A DNA stretch of 64,000 nt from Bidens hawaiensis. Taxonomy: Eukaryota > Streptophyta > Magnoliopsida > Asterales > Asteraceae. Made by a program: the position numbers and the translations under genes. Location of the stretch: assembly GCA_021521415.1 (NCBI GenBank), contig JAIQDT010000001.1, positions 2,852,001-2,916,000 on the forward strand, given 5' to 3'. Of this stretch, positions 11,053-26,000 are shown piece by piece. The notes beneath the pieces were generated by a model. It was not told the DNA's origin. It was given only the letters and a program-made list of their open reading frames with translations, and did not search any database. Position 1 is the stretch's first letter; each line of letters begins with the position of its first letter.

Positions 11053-14000
11053 TGTAACACCCCGTAACTGCAGCGGAAACGTAAACGGGATGCAACAGAT
11101 ACGTCTGATATCAACAGCATTGCTTATAAAGAAAACACCACTACATTAATTCACATCATATTACATTGTTCCGAGTTTAGTTACCGTCTAGGCGTTACAC
11201 ATAGGTTTTACCAACAGTACATTAACATATTTAATACAAAATGATCACTAAGCTTCCACAAAAAGCACGCATCATCAAGCATGTAGCACTTATTCCAGTT
11301 TGGGAGTACCTAGAAAGCATGTAAAGAAAACGGGTCAACTACGAATAGTTGGTGAGTTTCACTAATTTAAATAACTGTGGCAAATCATTATAATAATCAT
11401 ATATTAGCGATGTAATTATGTTGAGCCCACCAGCGAAACCTCTGTCTGGGGACACCGTTAACCCAGTACAGTACCCATTCCGGGGACAACGTTAACCCAG
11501 AAACACTTCTAGGGACATCTGGGGACACTGTTAACCCAGTACAATACTCATTCCGGGGGCAATGTTAACCCAGAAACACTTCTAGGGACATCTGGGGACA
11601 CTGTTAACCCAGTACTGTACTCATTCCGTACGATTCCCGTACAATCAAATATTTATAAATACACGCAAATCCATGCGTTCAGTATGTGCTTAAACATTTC
11701 AATAGTAACATGCTTTCCGCCCCGGGAAAATATTTAAAAACAATTCAGAAAAAGGGGCTCGTGAAACTCACCTTAACGTAAGCAAGCAGTAACACAATAC
11801 ACAGCTACTAATCCGGATCTGTAATACGATCCCTAAATTCGTTACTATTCAATCATTATTAATATAACTTTAACCGTGTTAACCGGTACATCTGGGGACA
11901 CTGTTAACCCAGTACTGTAACCGTTCTGGGGGCAATGTTAACCCAAAAACACTTCTCAGGACTCAGATTGTGATATCGTTTAGAGTTCACTAGTCAACAT
12001 TACTATTAGTCGTTTTTCACGTTTTGCATGCCTAACACGATTATCCATTTTTACGTTTCAAAAATGAGTTTGGTCACACACGACCCAAAAATTGTTGTTG
12101 ACTGATAATTTAATTGTAGTTGTGAAATTAGAGCTCGGTTTAGACGCCCCGATTGGTCGCGGGACCCGTTTCCGTCTTTAATGCATCGGAAACTGTTAAA
12201 TCGGGTAAAAATTACTCAAATCATCCGAGTTATTTTCGGATGATTCATTTTTACTTATTTAACTCAATTATATGAAAATAGTTCGTTTTTGGGGTTTTTA
12301 TACACCAGTCAGCTCGCTTAGGCGAACTTTACCGGTTTACGCGTTTTAAGCTTTAAAAGTTTGTTTTTATTTTCTTTTTAGCACAAATAATTATCCGTTT
12401 AACCTCGGATCTTGAAATTTTATACAAATTGCTTTTTGACAGTGGGGAATTTTATAAAAATATTTCCAGAATTAATTTTTATATTTAAAATTTATTTATC
12501 TATTTTTAAACACCATTTAACCCTAAATATGCCGTAAATACCAAACGAACTTAGAAAAATCCCAAATTTTTCCTGGATGACCCCTGCTATCCACATAGTC
12601 CCCTGTAATTTTTCCAGAACCAAAATCTCATTTTACATGCCATTTTCACTAAAACCGAGCTAGAAAACCCTAGAACTTGTTTAACCGAAAAGCCTACTTA
12701 GACTTCTCCAACTGACCTCAAATTTTGTGTGTGACTTATACATGTTATAAAAAGATTATCTGAATTTTCCAGAATTTTTCATGATATTTAGCTATTTTTC
12801 ACCATTTTTGGCCAAAACCGAGCATTAAATTCACCAAATATTCATCCTTTGTCCAAAAATTACCAAAAATTCACAGAACTCATATTTTCATATATCTAAC
12901 ACCTCTGTAAAATTTCATGACCTAACTCTACACGTATCACAATCTGTCCCAAAACACAACAACATACGAAAACCGAACTACCTTGAGTTTCTAGCTTCAA
13001 ATCGCAAGGATCTAGCTTTCTAGCCTTTGCTAACAACTAGATACAACACCTACAAGCACAATAACACCACACCAAGCAAGTTACACCCACAATCAAGCCA
13101 TTTCTTTCATGGTTTCGGTTATGATCTAAAAACAAAGATTTAACCGTAAAAATTCGTTTTTGGTTCGTTTAACTCCTTTCTTGGACCAAGATCCCTTGTA
13201 TAACCCGTATACATCACTTGATCATGCAAGAATCGGTTTTCATCTATGAAACCTCATTTTCTTGCAAACAAACTCAAGAAACGAAGATGGACACGTAAAT
13301 AACACGATTTTTACCTCGGTTTTCTTGTTAAAATTCCGGATTTTGGGATCTTAAAGTGGAGAGGAGATGAGGATCTTGATGTGTTTGTGTGAAAAATAAC
13401 AAGGATAAAGGGGTGTTACCCCCCTTAGACAGATCGGACATCAAGGGAAGGTGGGGTGGGACCCACCTTTCCATTCTAAGCCACACATTTGGATTTCCGA
13501 GATCCAGATAATGTTTTGGATAATCTGGTTCAGTTCGTTTTTCGGTTAAACGTTTAATTCGGCTTAAAACGAGGTTAAAATGGTCGTTTTCGGCTTAAAA
13601 AAAATTATTTAAAACCGATTTAAAAACTTTAAAAACTTGAACCATGATATTCACTAACTTAAAACATCATATTATTAATATTTGCGTATCTTTTTCGGCT
13701 TGATCGATTGTCTCTTGCTCGGTTTGGTATTAAAGGTTTCGTTTAACGTACCGACGTACCGTTAAATCGAAAATTCTTTTCTGTGCTTTAATTCACTTAT
13801 CCCGAAGCTTTAATACTTCGTAAACATCACTAAATATCATATATCTCGTCTATAATATAATCCTCGATTCATTCGGGCTTCAATAACCGTTAATCGGTTA
13901 ATCGTATTTCCAACACGATTAACTGTATAATCGAGTATAATTCGTACTGTGAATCATACATACTCATATAAACACATTATAATTCATATATTCAGTATTA

Positions 14001-14060
14001 AATAACACATAAATAGTATACACCGGTTAGGGTATACCTGATTCTGCCGGAATCGTTACA
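11053..14060 (-). repeat. 5' LTR of the complete gypsy element
   Basis: 3,008 bp, TGTAAC...GTTACA, matching 1955-4962 at about 99.5% by eye. Its right edge joins the satellite at 14061 inside the poly-A part of a monomer. TATA box and polyadenylation sites were not resolved. Confidence 0.95.
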
Positions 14061-17000
14061 AAAAATAAGAAATATATATAATTTTTTGGATTTTCTTTTG
14101 ATATAGGGACTAGAAGGGACTCGTGTGATGATTAAGACAGTGAGTCTCTCATTATATTTTTCTTCGACACGTAGGGTTCTCATTTCTTAATTTTGGGCTT
14201 CCATTTCTTCATTTGAAGAGTGTCGATTTTGTTTTACCTATGCGGCTCTAGCACCCACCGATAGGCCTTTGTTTTCTCTTAACGGGGCTATTAGCGACTC
14301 GTGGGACGACTAAGAAGCAAATTCTCTCAAACGATCCTTAATATTTTGATCAATGGTAAAACCTTCGCAGTTACCAAAATTTCCACTATATTTGATACAA
14401 TGTGTATAAGAACCCATTATTTTGACAAAAATAAAAAATAAAAAATTGATACCGATTTTTTTGTTGTTCTTTTGATATAGGGACTAGCATGGACTCGTGG
14501 GATGATTAAGATGGTGACTCTCTCATTTTATTTTTCTTCGACACATAGGGTTCTCATATCTTCATTTTGGGCTTCTAGTTCTTCATTTGAATGGTGTCAA
14601 TTTGTTTTTCCTATGCGGCTCCAGCACCCACCGGTAGGCCTTTGTTTTCAGTTAACAGGGCTATTAGTGACTCAAGAGACGATTAAGAAGCTGATTCTCT
14701 CAACCGACCCGAAATATTTTGATCAATATTGAAACCTTCACAGTTACCAAAATTTCCAATTTATTTGATACAATATGTATAAGAACCCGTGATTTTGAGA
14801 AAAAAATAATAAGAAACAGATATAGTTTTTTGGATCTTCTTTTGATATAGGGACTAGCAGGGACTTGTGGGATGATTAAGATGGTGAGCCACTCATTTTT
14901 ATTTTTATTCGACACGTAGAGTTGTCATTTCTTTATTTTGGGCCTCCATTTCTTCATTTGAAGAGTGTCGATTTTGTTTTCCCTATGCGACTCTAGCACC
15001 CACCGGTAGTCATTTGTTTTCACTTAATGGGGCTATCAAGGACTCGTGGGATGACTAAAAAGCTGATTCTCTCAACCGACCCTCAATATTTTATCAATAG
15101 TAAAACCTTCGCAATTACCAAAATTTCCACTATAGTTGATACTATGTTTATAAGAACCATTTTGAGGAAAAAATAACAAAATATATATAGATTATTTGGA
15201 TTTCCTATTGATATAAGGACTAGCAAGGACTCGTGTAATGATTAAGATGGTGAGTCTCTCATTATATTTTTCTTCAACACGTAGGATTCTCATTTCTTAA
15301 TTTTGGGCTTCCATTTCTTCATTTGAAGAGTGTCGATTTTGTTTTCCCTATGCTGCTCTAGCACCCACCGATAGGCCTTTGTTTTCACTTAACGGGGCTA
15401 TCAGCGACTCGTGGGACGACTAAGAAGCTAATTCTCTCAAACGATCCTCAATATTTTGATCGATAGTAAAACCTTCGCAGTTACCAAAATTTCCACTTTA
15501 TTTGATACAATGTGTATAATAACCCATGATTTTGAGAAAAAAAAAATAAGAATTAGATATAGATTTTTTGGATTTTCTTTTGATATAGGGACTAGCTAAG
15601 ACTTGTTGGATGATTAAGATGGTGATTCTTTCATTTTATTTTTCTTCGACACGTAGGGTTCACGTTTCTTCATTTTAGGCTTCAAGTTCTTCATTTGAAG
15701 GGTGTCGATTTGTTTTCCTATTCGGTTCTAGCACCCAACGGTAGGCCTCTGTTTTCACTGAACGGGGCTATCAGTGACTCCTGGGAAGCTAATAAGTTGA
15801 TTCTCTCAACCGACCCTCAATATTTTGATCAATAGTAAAATCTTCGCAGTTACCAAAATTTCAACTTTATTTGATGCTATGTTTATAAGAACCCATGATT
15901 TTAAGAAAAAAATAAGAAGTAGATATAGATTTTTCTGGATTTTCTTTTGATATAAGGACTAGCACGGACACGTGGAATGATTAAGATGGTGAGTCTGTCA
16001 TTTTATTTTACTTTGACACTTTGGGTTCTCATTTCTTCATTTCGGACTTCCATTTCTTCATTTGAAGAGTGTCGACTTTGTTTTCCCAATGCGTCTCCAG
16101 CACCCATCCCCACTGGTAGACCTTTGTTTTCACTTAAAAGGGCTATCACCGACTCATGCGACGACTAAGAATCTTATTCTCTCAACCGACCCTCAAAATT
16201 TTGATCAATAGTAAAATCATCGCAGTTACTAAAATTTCAACTTTATATGATACTATGTGTATAAGAACCCATGATTTTGAGAAAAAAAATAACAAATAGA
16301 TATTAATTTTTGGATTTTCTTTTAATATAGGGACTAGTAGTGATTCGTGGGATGATTAATATTGTGAGTCTCTCATTTTATTTTTCTTCGACACGTAGGG
16401 TTCTCATTTCTTCATTTTGGGCTTCCATTTCTTCATTTGAAGAGTGTCGATTTTGTTTTCCATATTCGGCTCTAGCACCCACCGGTAGGCCTTTGTATTC
16501 ACTTGACGCGGCTATCAGCGACTCGTGGGATGACTAAGAAGCTAATTCTCTCAACCGATCCCCATTATTTTGATCAATAGTAAAACCTTCGCATTTACCA
16601 AAATTTCCACTTTATTTGATATAATATGTAAAAGAAGACATGATTTTGAGAAAAAAAATAAGAAATAGATATAGATTTTTTGGATTTTCTGTTGATATAT
16701 TGACTAGCAGGGACTCGTGGAATGATTAAGATGGTGAGTCTCTCATTTTATTTTACTTTGACACTTTGGGTTCTCATTTCTTCATTACGGACTTCCATTT
16801 CTTCATTTGAAGAGTGTCGACTTTGTTTTCCTTATGCGTCTCCAGCACCCACCGGTAGACCTTTGTTTTCACTTAACAGGGCTATCATCGAATCATGGGA
16901 AGACTAAAAATCTTATTCTCTCAACCGACCCTCAATATTTTGATCAATAGTAAAACCTTCGTAGTTACTAAAATTTCAACTTTATTGTTACTATGTGTAT

Positions 17001-20000
17001 AAGAACCCATGATTTTGAGAAAAAAAAATAACAAATAGATATAGATTTTTTGGATTTCTTTTGATATAGGGACTAGCAGTGATTCGTGGGATGATTAGGA
17101 TTGTGAGTCTCTCATTTTATTTTTCGTCGACACGTAGGATTCTCATTTCTTCATTTTGAGCTTCCATTTCTTCATTTGAAGAGTGTCGATTTTGTTTTCC
17201 TTATGCAGCTCTAGCACCCACCGGTAGGCCTTTTTTTTCACTTGGCGCGGCTATCAACGACTCGTGGGATAACTAAGAAGCTGATTCTCTCAACCGACCC
17301 CGATTATTTTGATCAATAGTAAATCCTTCGCATTTACCAAAATTTCCACTTTATTTGATACAATATGTATAAGAAGACATGATTTTGAGAAAAAAAATAA
17401 GAAATAGAATTAGATTTTTTGGATTTTCTTTTAATATAGGGACTAGCAGGGACTCGTGGAATGATTAAGATGGTGAGTCTTTCAATTTATTTTACTTTGA
17501 CACTTTGGGTTCGCATTTCTTCATTTCGGACTTCCATTTCTTCATTTGAAAAGTGTCGACTTTGTTTTCCCTATGTGTCTCCAGCACCCACTAGTAGACC
17601 TTTGTTTTCACTTAACAGGACTATCACCGACTCATGGGACGACTAAGTTTCTTGATCTCTCAATTGACCCTCATTATTTTGATCAATAGTAAAACCTTCG
17701 CAGTTACTAAAATTTCAACTTTATTCGATACTATGTGTATAAGAACCATTTTGTGGAAAAAATAAAAAATAGATATAAAGTTTTTGGATTTTCTTTTGAT
17801 ATAGGGACTAGTATGTACTCGTGTGATGATTAAGACGGTGAGTCTCTCATTTTATTTTTCTTCGACATGTAGGGTTCTCATTTCTTAATTTTGGGCATCC
17901 ATTTCTTCATTTGAAGAGTGTCGATTTTGTTTTCCCTATGCGGCTCTAGCACCCACCGATAGGCCTTTGTTTTCACTTAACGGGGCTATCAGCGACTTGT
18001 GGGACGACTATGAAGCTAATTCTCTCAAACGATCCTCAATATTTTGATAAATAGTAAAAGTTTCGCAGTTTCCAAAATTTCCACTTTATTTGATACAATG
18101 TGTATAATAACCCATGATTTTGAGAAATAAAAATAAGAAATAGATATAAATTTTTTGGATTTTCTTTTGATATGGGGACTAGCTGAGAGACTTGTTGGAT
18201 GATTAAGATGGTGGGTCTCTCATTTTATATTTCTTCAACACGTAGGATTCACATTTCTTCATTTGGGCTTCCAGTTCTTCATTTGAAGGGTGTCGATTTG
18301 TTTTCTTATGAGGTTCTAGCACCCACCGGTAGGCCTTTGTTTTCAGTTAACAGGGCTATCAGCCTCTCGTGGGACGACTAAGAAGCTGATTCCCTCAACC
18401 GACCCTCAATATTTTGATCAATATTAAAACCTTGGCAGTTACCAAAATTTCCACTTTATTTGATGCAATATGTATAAGAACCCATGAATTTGGGAAAAAA
18501 AATAAGAAATAGTTATTGATTATTTGGATTTTCTTTTCATATATGGACTAGCATGTACTCGTGGGACAATTAAGATGATGAGTCTCTCATTTTATTTTTC
18601 TTTTACACGTAGGGTTCTCATCTCTTCATTTTGGGCTTCCATTTATTCATTTGAAGAGTGTAGATTTCTTTTCCCTATGCGACTCTAGCACCCACCGGTA
18701 GGCCTTTGTTTTCAATTGACGGGGCTCTCAGCAACTCATGGAACGACTAACAATCTTATTCTCTCAACCAACCCACAATATTTTGATCAAAAGTAAAACC
18801 TCCGCAGTTACTAAAATTTTCACTTTATTTGATACTATTTGTATAAGAACCCATGATTTTGAGAAAAAAATAACAAATAGATATAGATTTTTTGAATTTT
18901 CTTTTGATATAGGGATTAGCATGTACTCGTGGGATGATTAAGATAGTGAGTCTCTCATTTTATTTTTCTTCGACACCTAGGGTTCTCACCTCTTTATTTT
19001 GGGCTTCAATTTCTTCATTTGAAGAGTGTCGATTTTGTTTTCCATATGCGGTTCTAGCACCCACCGGTAGGCCTTTGTATTCACTTGACGCGGCTATCAG
19101 CGACTCGTGGGATGACTAAGAAGCTAATTCTCTCAACCGATCCCCATTATTTTGATCAATAGTAAAACCTTCGCATTTACCAAAATTTCCACTTTATTTG
19201 ATATAATATGTAAAAGAAGACATGATTTTGAGAAAAAAAATAAGAAATAGATATAGATTTTTTGGATTTTCTGTTGATATATTGACTAGCAGGGACTCGT
19301 GGAATGATTAAGATGGTGAGTCTCTCATTTTATTTTACTTTGACACTTTGGGTTCTCATTTCTTCATTTCGGACTTCCATTTCTTCATTTGAAGAGTGTC
19401 GACTTTGTTTTCCCTATGTGTCTCCAGCACCCTCTGGGAGACCTTTGTTTTCACTTAAAAGGGCTATCACCAACTCATGGGACGACTAAGAATCTTATTC
19501 TCTCAACCGACCCCCAATATTTTGATCAATAGTAAAACCTTCGTAGTTACTAAAATTTCAACTTTATTTGATACTATGTGTATAAGAACCCATGATTTTG
19601 AGGAAAAAAATAACAAATAGATATTGATTTTTGTATTTTCTTTTGATATAGGGACTAGCTGTGATTCGTGGGATGATTAAGATTGTGAGTCTCTCATTTT
19701 ATTTTTCTTCGACACGTAAGGTTCACATTTCTTGATTTTGGGCTTCTAGTTCTTCATTTGAAGGGTGTCGATTTGGTTTCCTATGCGGTTCTAGCACCCA
19801 CCGGTTGGCCTTTGTTTTCACTTGACGCGGCTATCAGCAACTCGTGGGATGACTAAGAAGTTGATTCTTTCAACCGACCCCGATTATTTTGATCAATAGT
19901 AAAACCTTCGCATTTACCAAAATTTCCACTTTATTTAATACAATATGTATAAGAAGATAAGATTTCAGAAAAAAAAAATAAGAAATAGATATAGGTTTTT

Positions 20001-23000
20001 TGGATTTTCTTTTGATATATGGACTAGAAGGGACTCGTGGAATAATTAAGATGGTGAGTCTCTCATTTTATTTTACTTTGACACTTTGGGTTCTCATTTC
20101 TTCATTTCGGACTTCCATTTCTTCATTTGAAGAGTGTCGATTTTGTTTTCCCTATGCGGCTCTAGCAACCAGCGGTAGGCCTTTGTTTTCAATTGACGGG
20201 GCTATCAGCGATTCATTGGACGACTAAGAATCTTATTCTCTCAACCGACCCTCAATATTTTGATCAATAGTAAAACCTTCGAAGTTACTAAAATTTCCAC
20301 TTTATTTGATACTTTGTGTATAAGAACCCTTGATTTTGAGAAAAAAAAAATAAGAAATAGATCTAGATTTTTTGGATTTTCTTTTGATATAGGTACTAGC
20401 AGGGACTCATGGGATGATTAATATAGTGAGTCTCTCATTTTATTTTTCTTCGACACGTAGGGTTCACATTTCTTCATTTTGGGCTTCCATTTCTTTATAG
20501 GAAGAGTGTCGATTTTGTTTTCCATATGCGAATCTAGCACCCACCTGTAATCCATTGTTTTCACTTAATGGGGCTATCATCGTCTCGTGGGATGACTAAG
20601 AAGCTGATTCTCTCTACCGACCCTCAAAATTTTTATCAATATTAAAACCTTCGCAGTTACCCAAATTTCCACTTTATTTGATACTATGTGTATAAGAACC
20701 ATTTTGAGGAAAAAAAATAAGAAATAGATATAGATTTTTTGCATTTTCATTTGATATAGGTACTAGCTGGGACTCGTGAGATGATTAAGATGGTGAGTCA
20801 CTCATTTTATATTCCTTCGACACGTAGGGTTCACATTTCTTTATTTTGGGCTTCCATTTCTTCATTTGAAGAGTGTCGATTTTGTTTTCCCTATGCGGCT
20901 CTAGCACCCACCGATAGGCCTTTGTTTTCACTTAAGGGGCCTATCAGCGACTCGCGGGACGAGTATAAAGCTAATTCTCTCAAACGATCTTCAATATTTT
21001 GATCAATAGTAAAACCTTCGCAGTTACCAAAATTTCCACTTTATTTGATACAATGTGTATAATAACCCACGATTTTGAGAAAAAAAAATAAGAAATAGAT
21101 ATAAATTTTTTGGATTTTCTTTTGATATAGGGACTAGCTGAGACTTGTTGGATGATTAAGATGGTGAGTCTCTCATTTTATTTTTCTTCGACACGTAGGG
21201 TTCACATTTCTTCATTTTGGACTTCTAGTACTTCATTTGAAGGGTGTCAATTTTTTTTCCTATGCGATTCTAGCACCCACCGGTAGGCCTTTGTTTTCAG
21301 TTAATGGGGCTATCAGCGACTCGTGGGACGACTAAGAAGCTGATTCCCTCAACCGACCCTCAATATTTTGATCAACATTAAAACCTTGGCAGTTACCAAA
21401 ATTTCCACTTTATTTGATGCAATATGTATAAGAACCCTTGAATTTGAGAAAAAAAAATGAGAAATAGTTATTGATTTTTTGGATTTTCTTTTCATATAGG
21501 GACAAGAATGTACTCGTGGGATGATTAAGATGATGAGTCTCTCATTTTATTTTTCTTTCACGCGTTGGGTTCTCATCTCTTCATTTTGGGCTTCCATTTA
21601 TTCATTTAAAGAGCATAGATTTTTTTTCCCTATGCGGCTCTAAGACCCACCGGTAGGCCTTTGTTTTCAATTGAAGGGGCTCTCAGCGACTCATGGAACG
21701 ACTAACAATCTTATTCTCTCAACCGACCCTCAATATTTTAATCAATTGTAAAACCTTCGCAGTTACCAAAATTTCCACTTTATTTGATACTATGTGTATA
21801 ACAACCCATGATTTTGAGAAACAAAATAACAAATAGATATAGATTTTTTGGATTTTCTTTTGATATATGAACTAGCATGTACTCATGGGATGATTAAGAT
21901 AGTGAGTCTCTCATTTTATTTTTCTTCGACACGTAGGGTTCTCATCTCTTCATTTCGGGCTTCCATTTCTTCATTTGAAGAGTGTCGATTTTGTTTTCCA
22001 TATGCGGTTCTAGCACCCACCGGTAGGCCTTTATTTTCACTTGACGAGGCTATCAGCGACTCGTGGGACGACTAAGAAGCTGATTCTCTCAACCGACCCC
22101 CATTATTTTGATCAATAGTAAAACCTTCGCATTACCAAAATTTCCACTTTATTTGATACAATATGTATAAGAAGACATGATTTTGAGAAAAAAAAATAGA
22201 TATAGATTTTTGGATTTATAGGGACTAGAGGGACTCGTGGAATGATTAAGATGGTGAGTCTCTCATTTTATTTTACTTTGACACTTTGGGTTCTCATTTC
22301 TTCATTTCGGACTTCCACTTCTTCATTTGAATAGTGTCGACTTTGTTTTCCCTATGCGTCTCCAGCACCCTGCGGTAGACCTTTGTTTTCACTTAACAGG
22401 GCTATCACCAACTCATGGGACGACTAAGAATCTTATTCTCTCAACCGACCCTCAACATTTTGATTAATGGTAAAACCTTCGCAGTTCTTCAAATGAAGGG
22501 TGTCGATTTGTTTTCCTATGCGGTTCTAGCACCCACATGTAGGCCTTCGTTTTCACTAAACGAGGCTATGAGTGACTCGTGGGACAACTAAGAAGCTGAT
22601 TCTCTCAACCGACCCTAAATATTTTGATCAATAGTAAAACCTCGCAGTTACCAAAATTTCCACTTTATTTGATAGAATGCATATAAGAACCCATGATTTT
22701 GAGAAAAAAAATAAGAAATAGATATAGATTTTTTGGATTTTGTTTTGATATAGGGACTAGCATGTACTCGTGGGATAATTAAGATGGTGAGTCTTTCATT
22801 TTATTTTTCTTTTACACGTGGGGTTCTCATCTCTTCATTTTGGGCTTCCATTTCTTCATTTGAAGGGTGTCGATTTTTTTTCCCTTTGCGTCACTAGCAC
22901 CCACCGGTAGGCTTTTGTTTTCACTTAACGGGACTATCAGCGACTCCTGGGATAACTAAGAAGCTGATTCTCTCAACCGACCCTCAATATTTTGATCAAT

Positions 23001-26000
23001 AGTAAAACCTTCGCAGTTACCATAATTTCCACTTTATTTGATACAATGTGTATAAGAACCCATGATATTGAGAGAAAAATAAGAAATAGAGATAGATTTT
23101 TTGTATTTTCTTTTAATATAGGGACTAGCAGGGACTCGTGGCATGATTTCGGTTAGTCTCCCATTTTATTTTTCTTCGACACGTAGACTTCTCATTTCTT
23201 CATTTTGGGCTTTCATTCCTTCATTTGAAGAGTGTCGATTTTGTTTTCCCTATGTGGCTCTAGCAACCATCGGTAGGCCTTTGTTTTCAATTGACGGGGC
23301 TATCAGCGACTCATTGGACGACTAAGAATCTTATTCTCTCAACCGACCCTCAATATTTTGATTAATAGTAAAACCTTCGAAGTTACTAAAATTTCCACTT
23401 TATTTGATACTTTGTGTATAAGAACCCATGATTTTGAGAAAAAATAAATAAGAAATAGATATAGATTTTTTGGATTTTCTTTTGATATAGGTACTAGCAG
23501 GGACTCGTGGGATGATTAAGATAGTGAGTCTCTCATTTTATTTTTCTTCAATACGTAGGATTTTCATTTCTTCATTTTGGGCTTCAAGTTCTTCATTTGC
23601 TGGTGACGATTTGTTTTTCCTATGCAGCTCTAGCACCCACCGGTAGGCCTTTGTTTTCAGTTAACGGGGCTATCAGCAACTCGTGGGACGATTAAGAAGC
23701 TGATTCTCTCAACCGACCCTCTTTTGATTAATATTAAAACATTCGCATTTACCAAAATTTCCACTTTATTTGATATAATATGTAAAAGAAGACATGAATT
23801 TGAGAAAAAAAAAATAAGAAATAGATATAGATTTTTTGGATTTTCTGTTGATATATTGACTAGCAGGGACTCGTGGAATGACTAAGATGGTGAGTCTCTC
23901 ATTTTATTTTACTTTGACACTTTGGGTTCTCATTTCTTCATTTCGGACTTCCATTTCTTCATTTGAAGAGTGTCGACTTTGTTTTCCCTATGCGACTCCA
24001 GTACCCTCTTGTAGACCTTTGTTTTCACTTAACAGGGCTATCACCGACTCATGGGACGACTAAGAATCTTATTCTCTCAACCGACCCTCAACATTTTGAT
24101 CAATAGTAAAACCTTCGGAGTTACCAAAATTTCCACTTTATTTGATACTATGTGTTTAAGAACCATTTTGAGGAAAAAAATAAGAAATAGATACTGATTT
24201 TTTTGATTTTCTTTTGATATAGGGACTAGTCGGGACTCGTGTGATGATTAAGACGGTGAGTCTCTTATTTTTTTTCTTCGACGTGTAGGGTTCTCATTTC
24301 ATAATTTTGGGCTTCCATTTCTTCATTTGAATAGTGTAGATTTTGTTTTCCCTATGCGGCTCTAGCACCCACCGATTGGCCTTTGTTTTTCAGTTAACGT
24401 GGCTATCAGCGACTCGTGGGACGACTAAGAAGCTGATTCTATCAAACGATCCTCAATATTTTGATCAATAGTAAAACCTTCGCAGTTACCAAAATTTCCA
24501 CTTTATCTGATACAATGTATATAGTAACCCGTGTTTATGAGAAAAAAAATAAGAAATAGATATAGATTTTTTGGATTTTATTTTGATATGGGGACTAGCT
24601 GAGACTTGTTGGATGATTAAGATGGTGAGTTTCTCATTTTATTTTTTTCGACACGTAGGGTTCACATTTCTTTATTTTGGGCTTCAAGTTCTTCATTTGA
24701 AAGGTGTCGATTTGTTTTCCTATGCGGTTCTAGCACCCACCGGTACGCATTTGTTTTCACTAAACGGGGCTATCAGTGACTCGTGGGACGACTAAGAAGC
24801 TGATTCTCTCAACCGACCCTCAATATTTTGATCAATAGTAAAACCTTCGCAGTTACCAAAATTTCTACTTTATTTGATACAATGTGTATAAGAACCCATG
24901 ACTTTGAGAAAAAAAAATAAGAAACAGATATAGATTTTTTGGATTTTCTTTTGATATAGGGACTAGCATGTACTTGTAGGATGATTAAGATGGTGAGTCT
25001 CTCATTTTTTTTTCTTTTACACGTAGGGTTCTAGCACCCACCGGTAGGCCTTTGTTTTAACTTAACAGGACTATCAGCGACTCATGGAACGACTAAGAAG
25101 CTGATTCTCTCAAACGACCCTCAATAATTTGATCAATAGTAAAACCTTCGCAGTTACTAAAATTTCCACTTTATTTGATACTATGTGTATAAGAACCCAT
25201 GATTTTGAGTAAAAAAATAAGAAATAGATATAGATTTTTTGCATTTTTATTTGATATAGGTACTAACTGGGACTCGTGGGATGATTAAGATGGTGAGTCA
25301 CTCATTTTATATTCCTTCGACACGTAGGGTTCTCATTTCTTTATTTTGGGCTTCCATTTCTTCATTTGAAAAGTGTCGATTTTGTTTTCCCTATGCGGCT
25401 CTAGCACCCACCAATTGCCATTTATTTTCAGTTAACGGGGCTATCAGCGACTCGTGGGATGACTAAGAAGCTAATTCTATCAATCGATCCTCAATATTTT
25501 GATCAATAGTAAAACCTTCGCAGTTACCAAAATTTTCACTTTATCTGATACAATGTGTATAGTAACCCATGATTATGAGGGAAAAAAATAAGAAATAGAT
25601 AAAGATTTTTTGGATTTTCTTTTGATATAGGGACTTGCTGAGACTTGTTGTATGATTAAGATGGTGAGTCTCTCATTTTATTTTTCTTCGACACGTAGGG
25701 TTCTCATTTCTTTATTTTGGGCTTCTAGTTATTCATTTGAACGGTGTCGATTTATATTCCTATGCGGTTCTAGCACCCACTGTTAGGCCTTTGTTTTTAC
25801 TAAACGGGGGTACAAGTGACTCGTGGGACGACTAAGAAACTGATTCCCTCAACCGACCCTCAATATTTTGATCATTAGTAAAACATTCGCACTTACCAAA
25901 ATTTCCACTTTATTTGATACAATCCGTATAAAAACCCATGATTTTGAGGAAAAAAAATAAGAAATAGATATAGATTTTTTGGATTTTCTTTTGATATAGG

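Larger units (their letters stand above)
1955..14060 (-). mobile_element. Ty3/gypsy chromodomain retrotransposon (Tekay/Del-like), complete structure
   Basis: A 12.1-kb element on the minus strand: 5' LTR 11053-14060, iMet primer site, leader ORF, gag, pol (protease, RT, RNase H, integrase, chromodomain), polypurine tract and 3' LTR 1955-4962. The domain order PR-RT-RH-IN and the C-terminal chromodomain place it among chromoviruses, most like Tekay/Del. LTR similarity near 99.5% indicates recent activity, but pol carries a stop and a frameshift. Its right end joins the satellite at 14061 within the A-run of a monomer, so it sits in the satellite. The left target duplication is outside the window because of the tandem copy. 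Confidence 0.95.
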
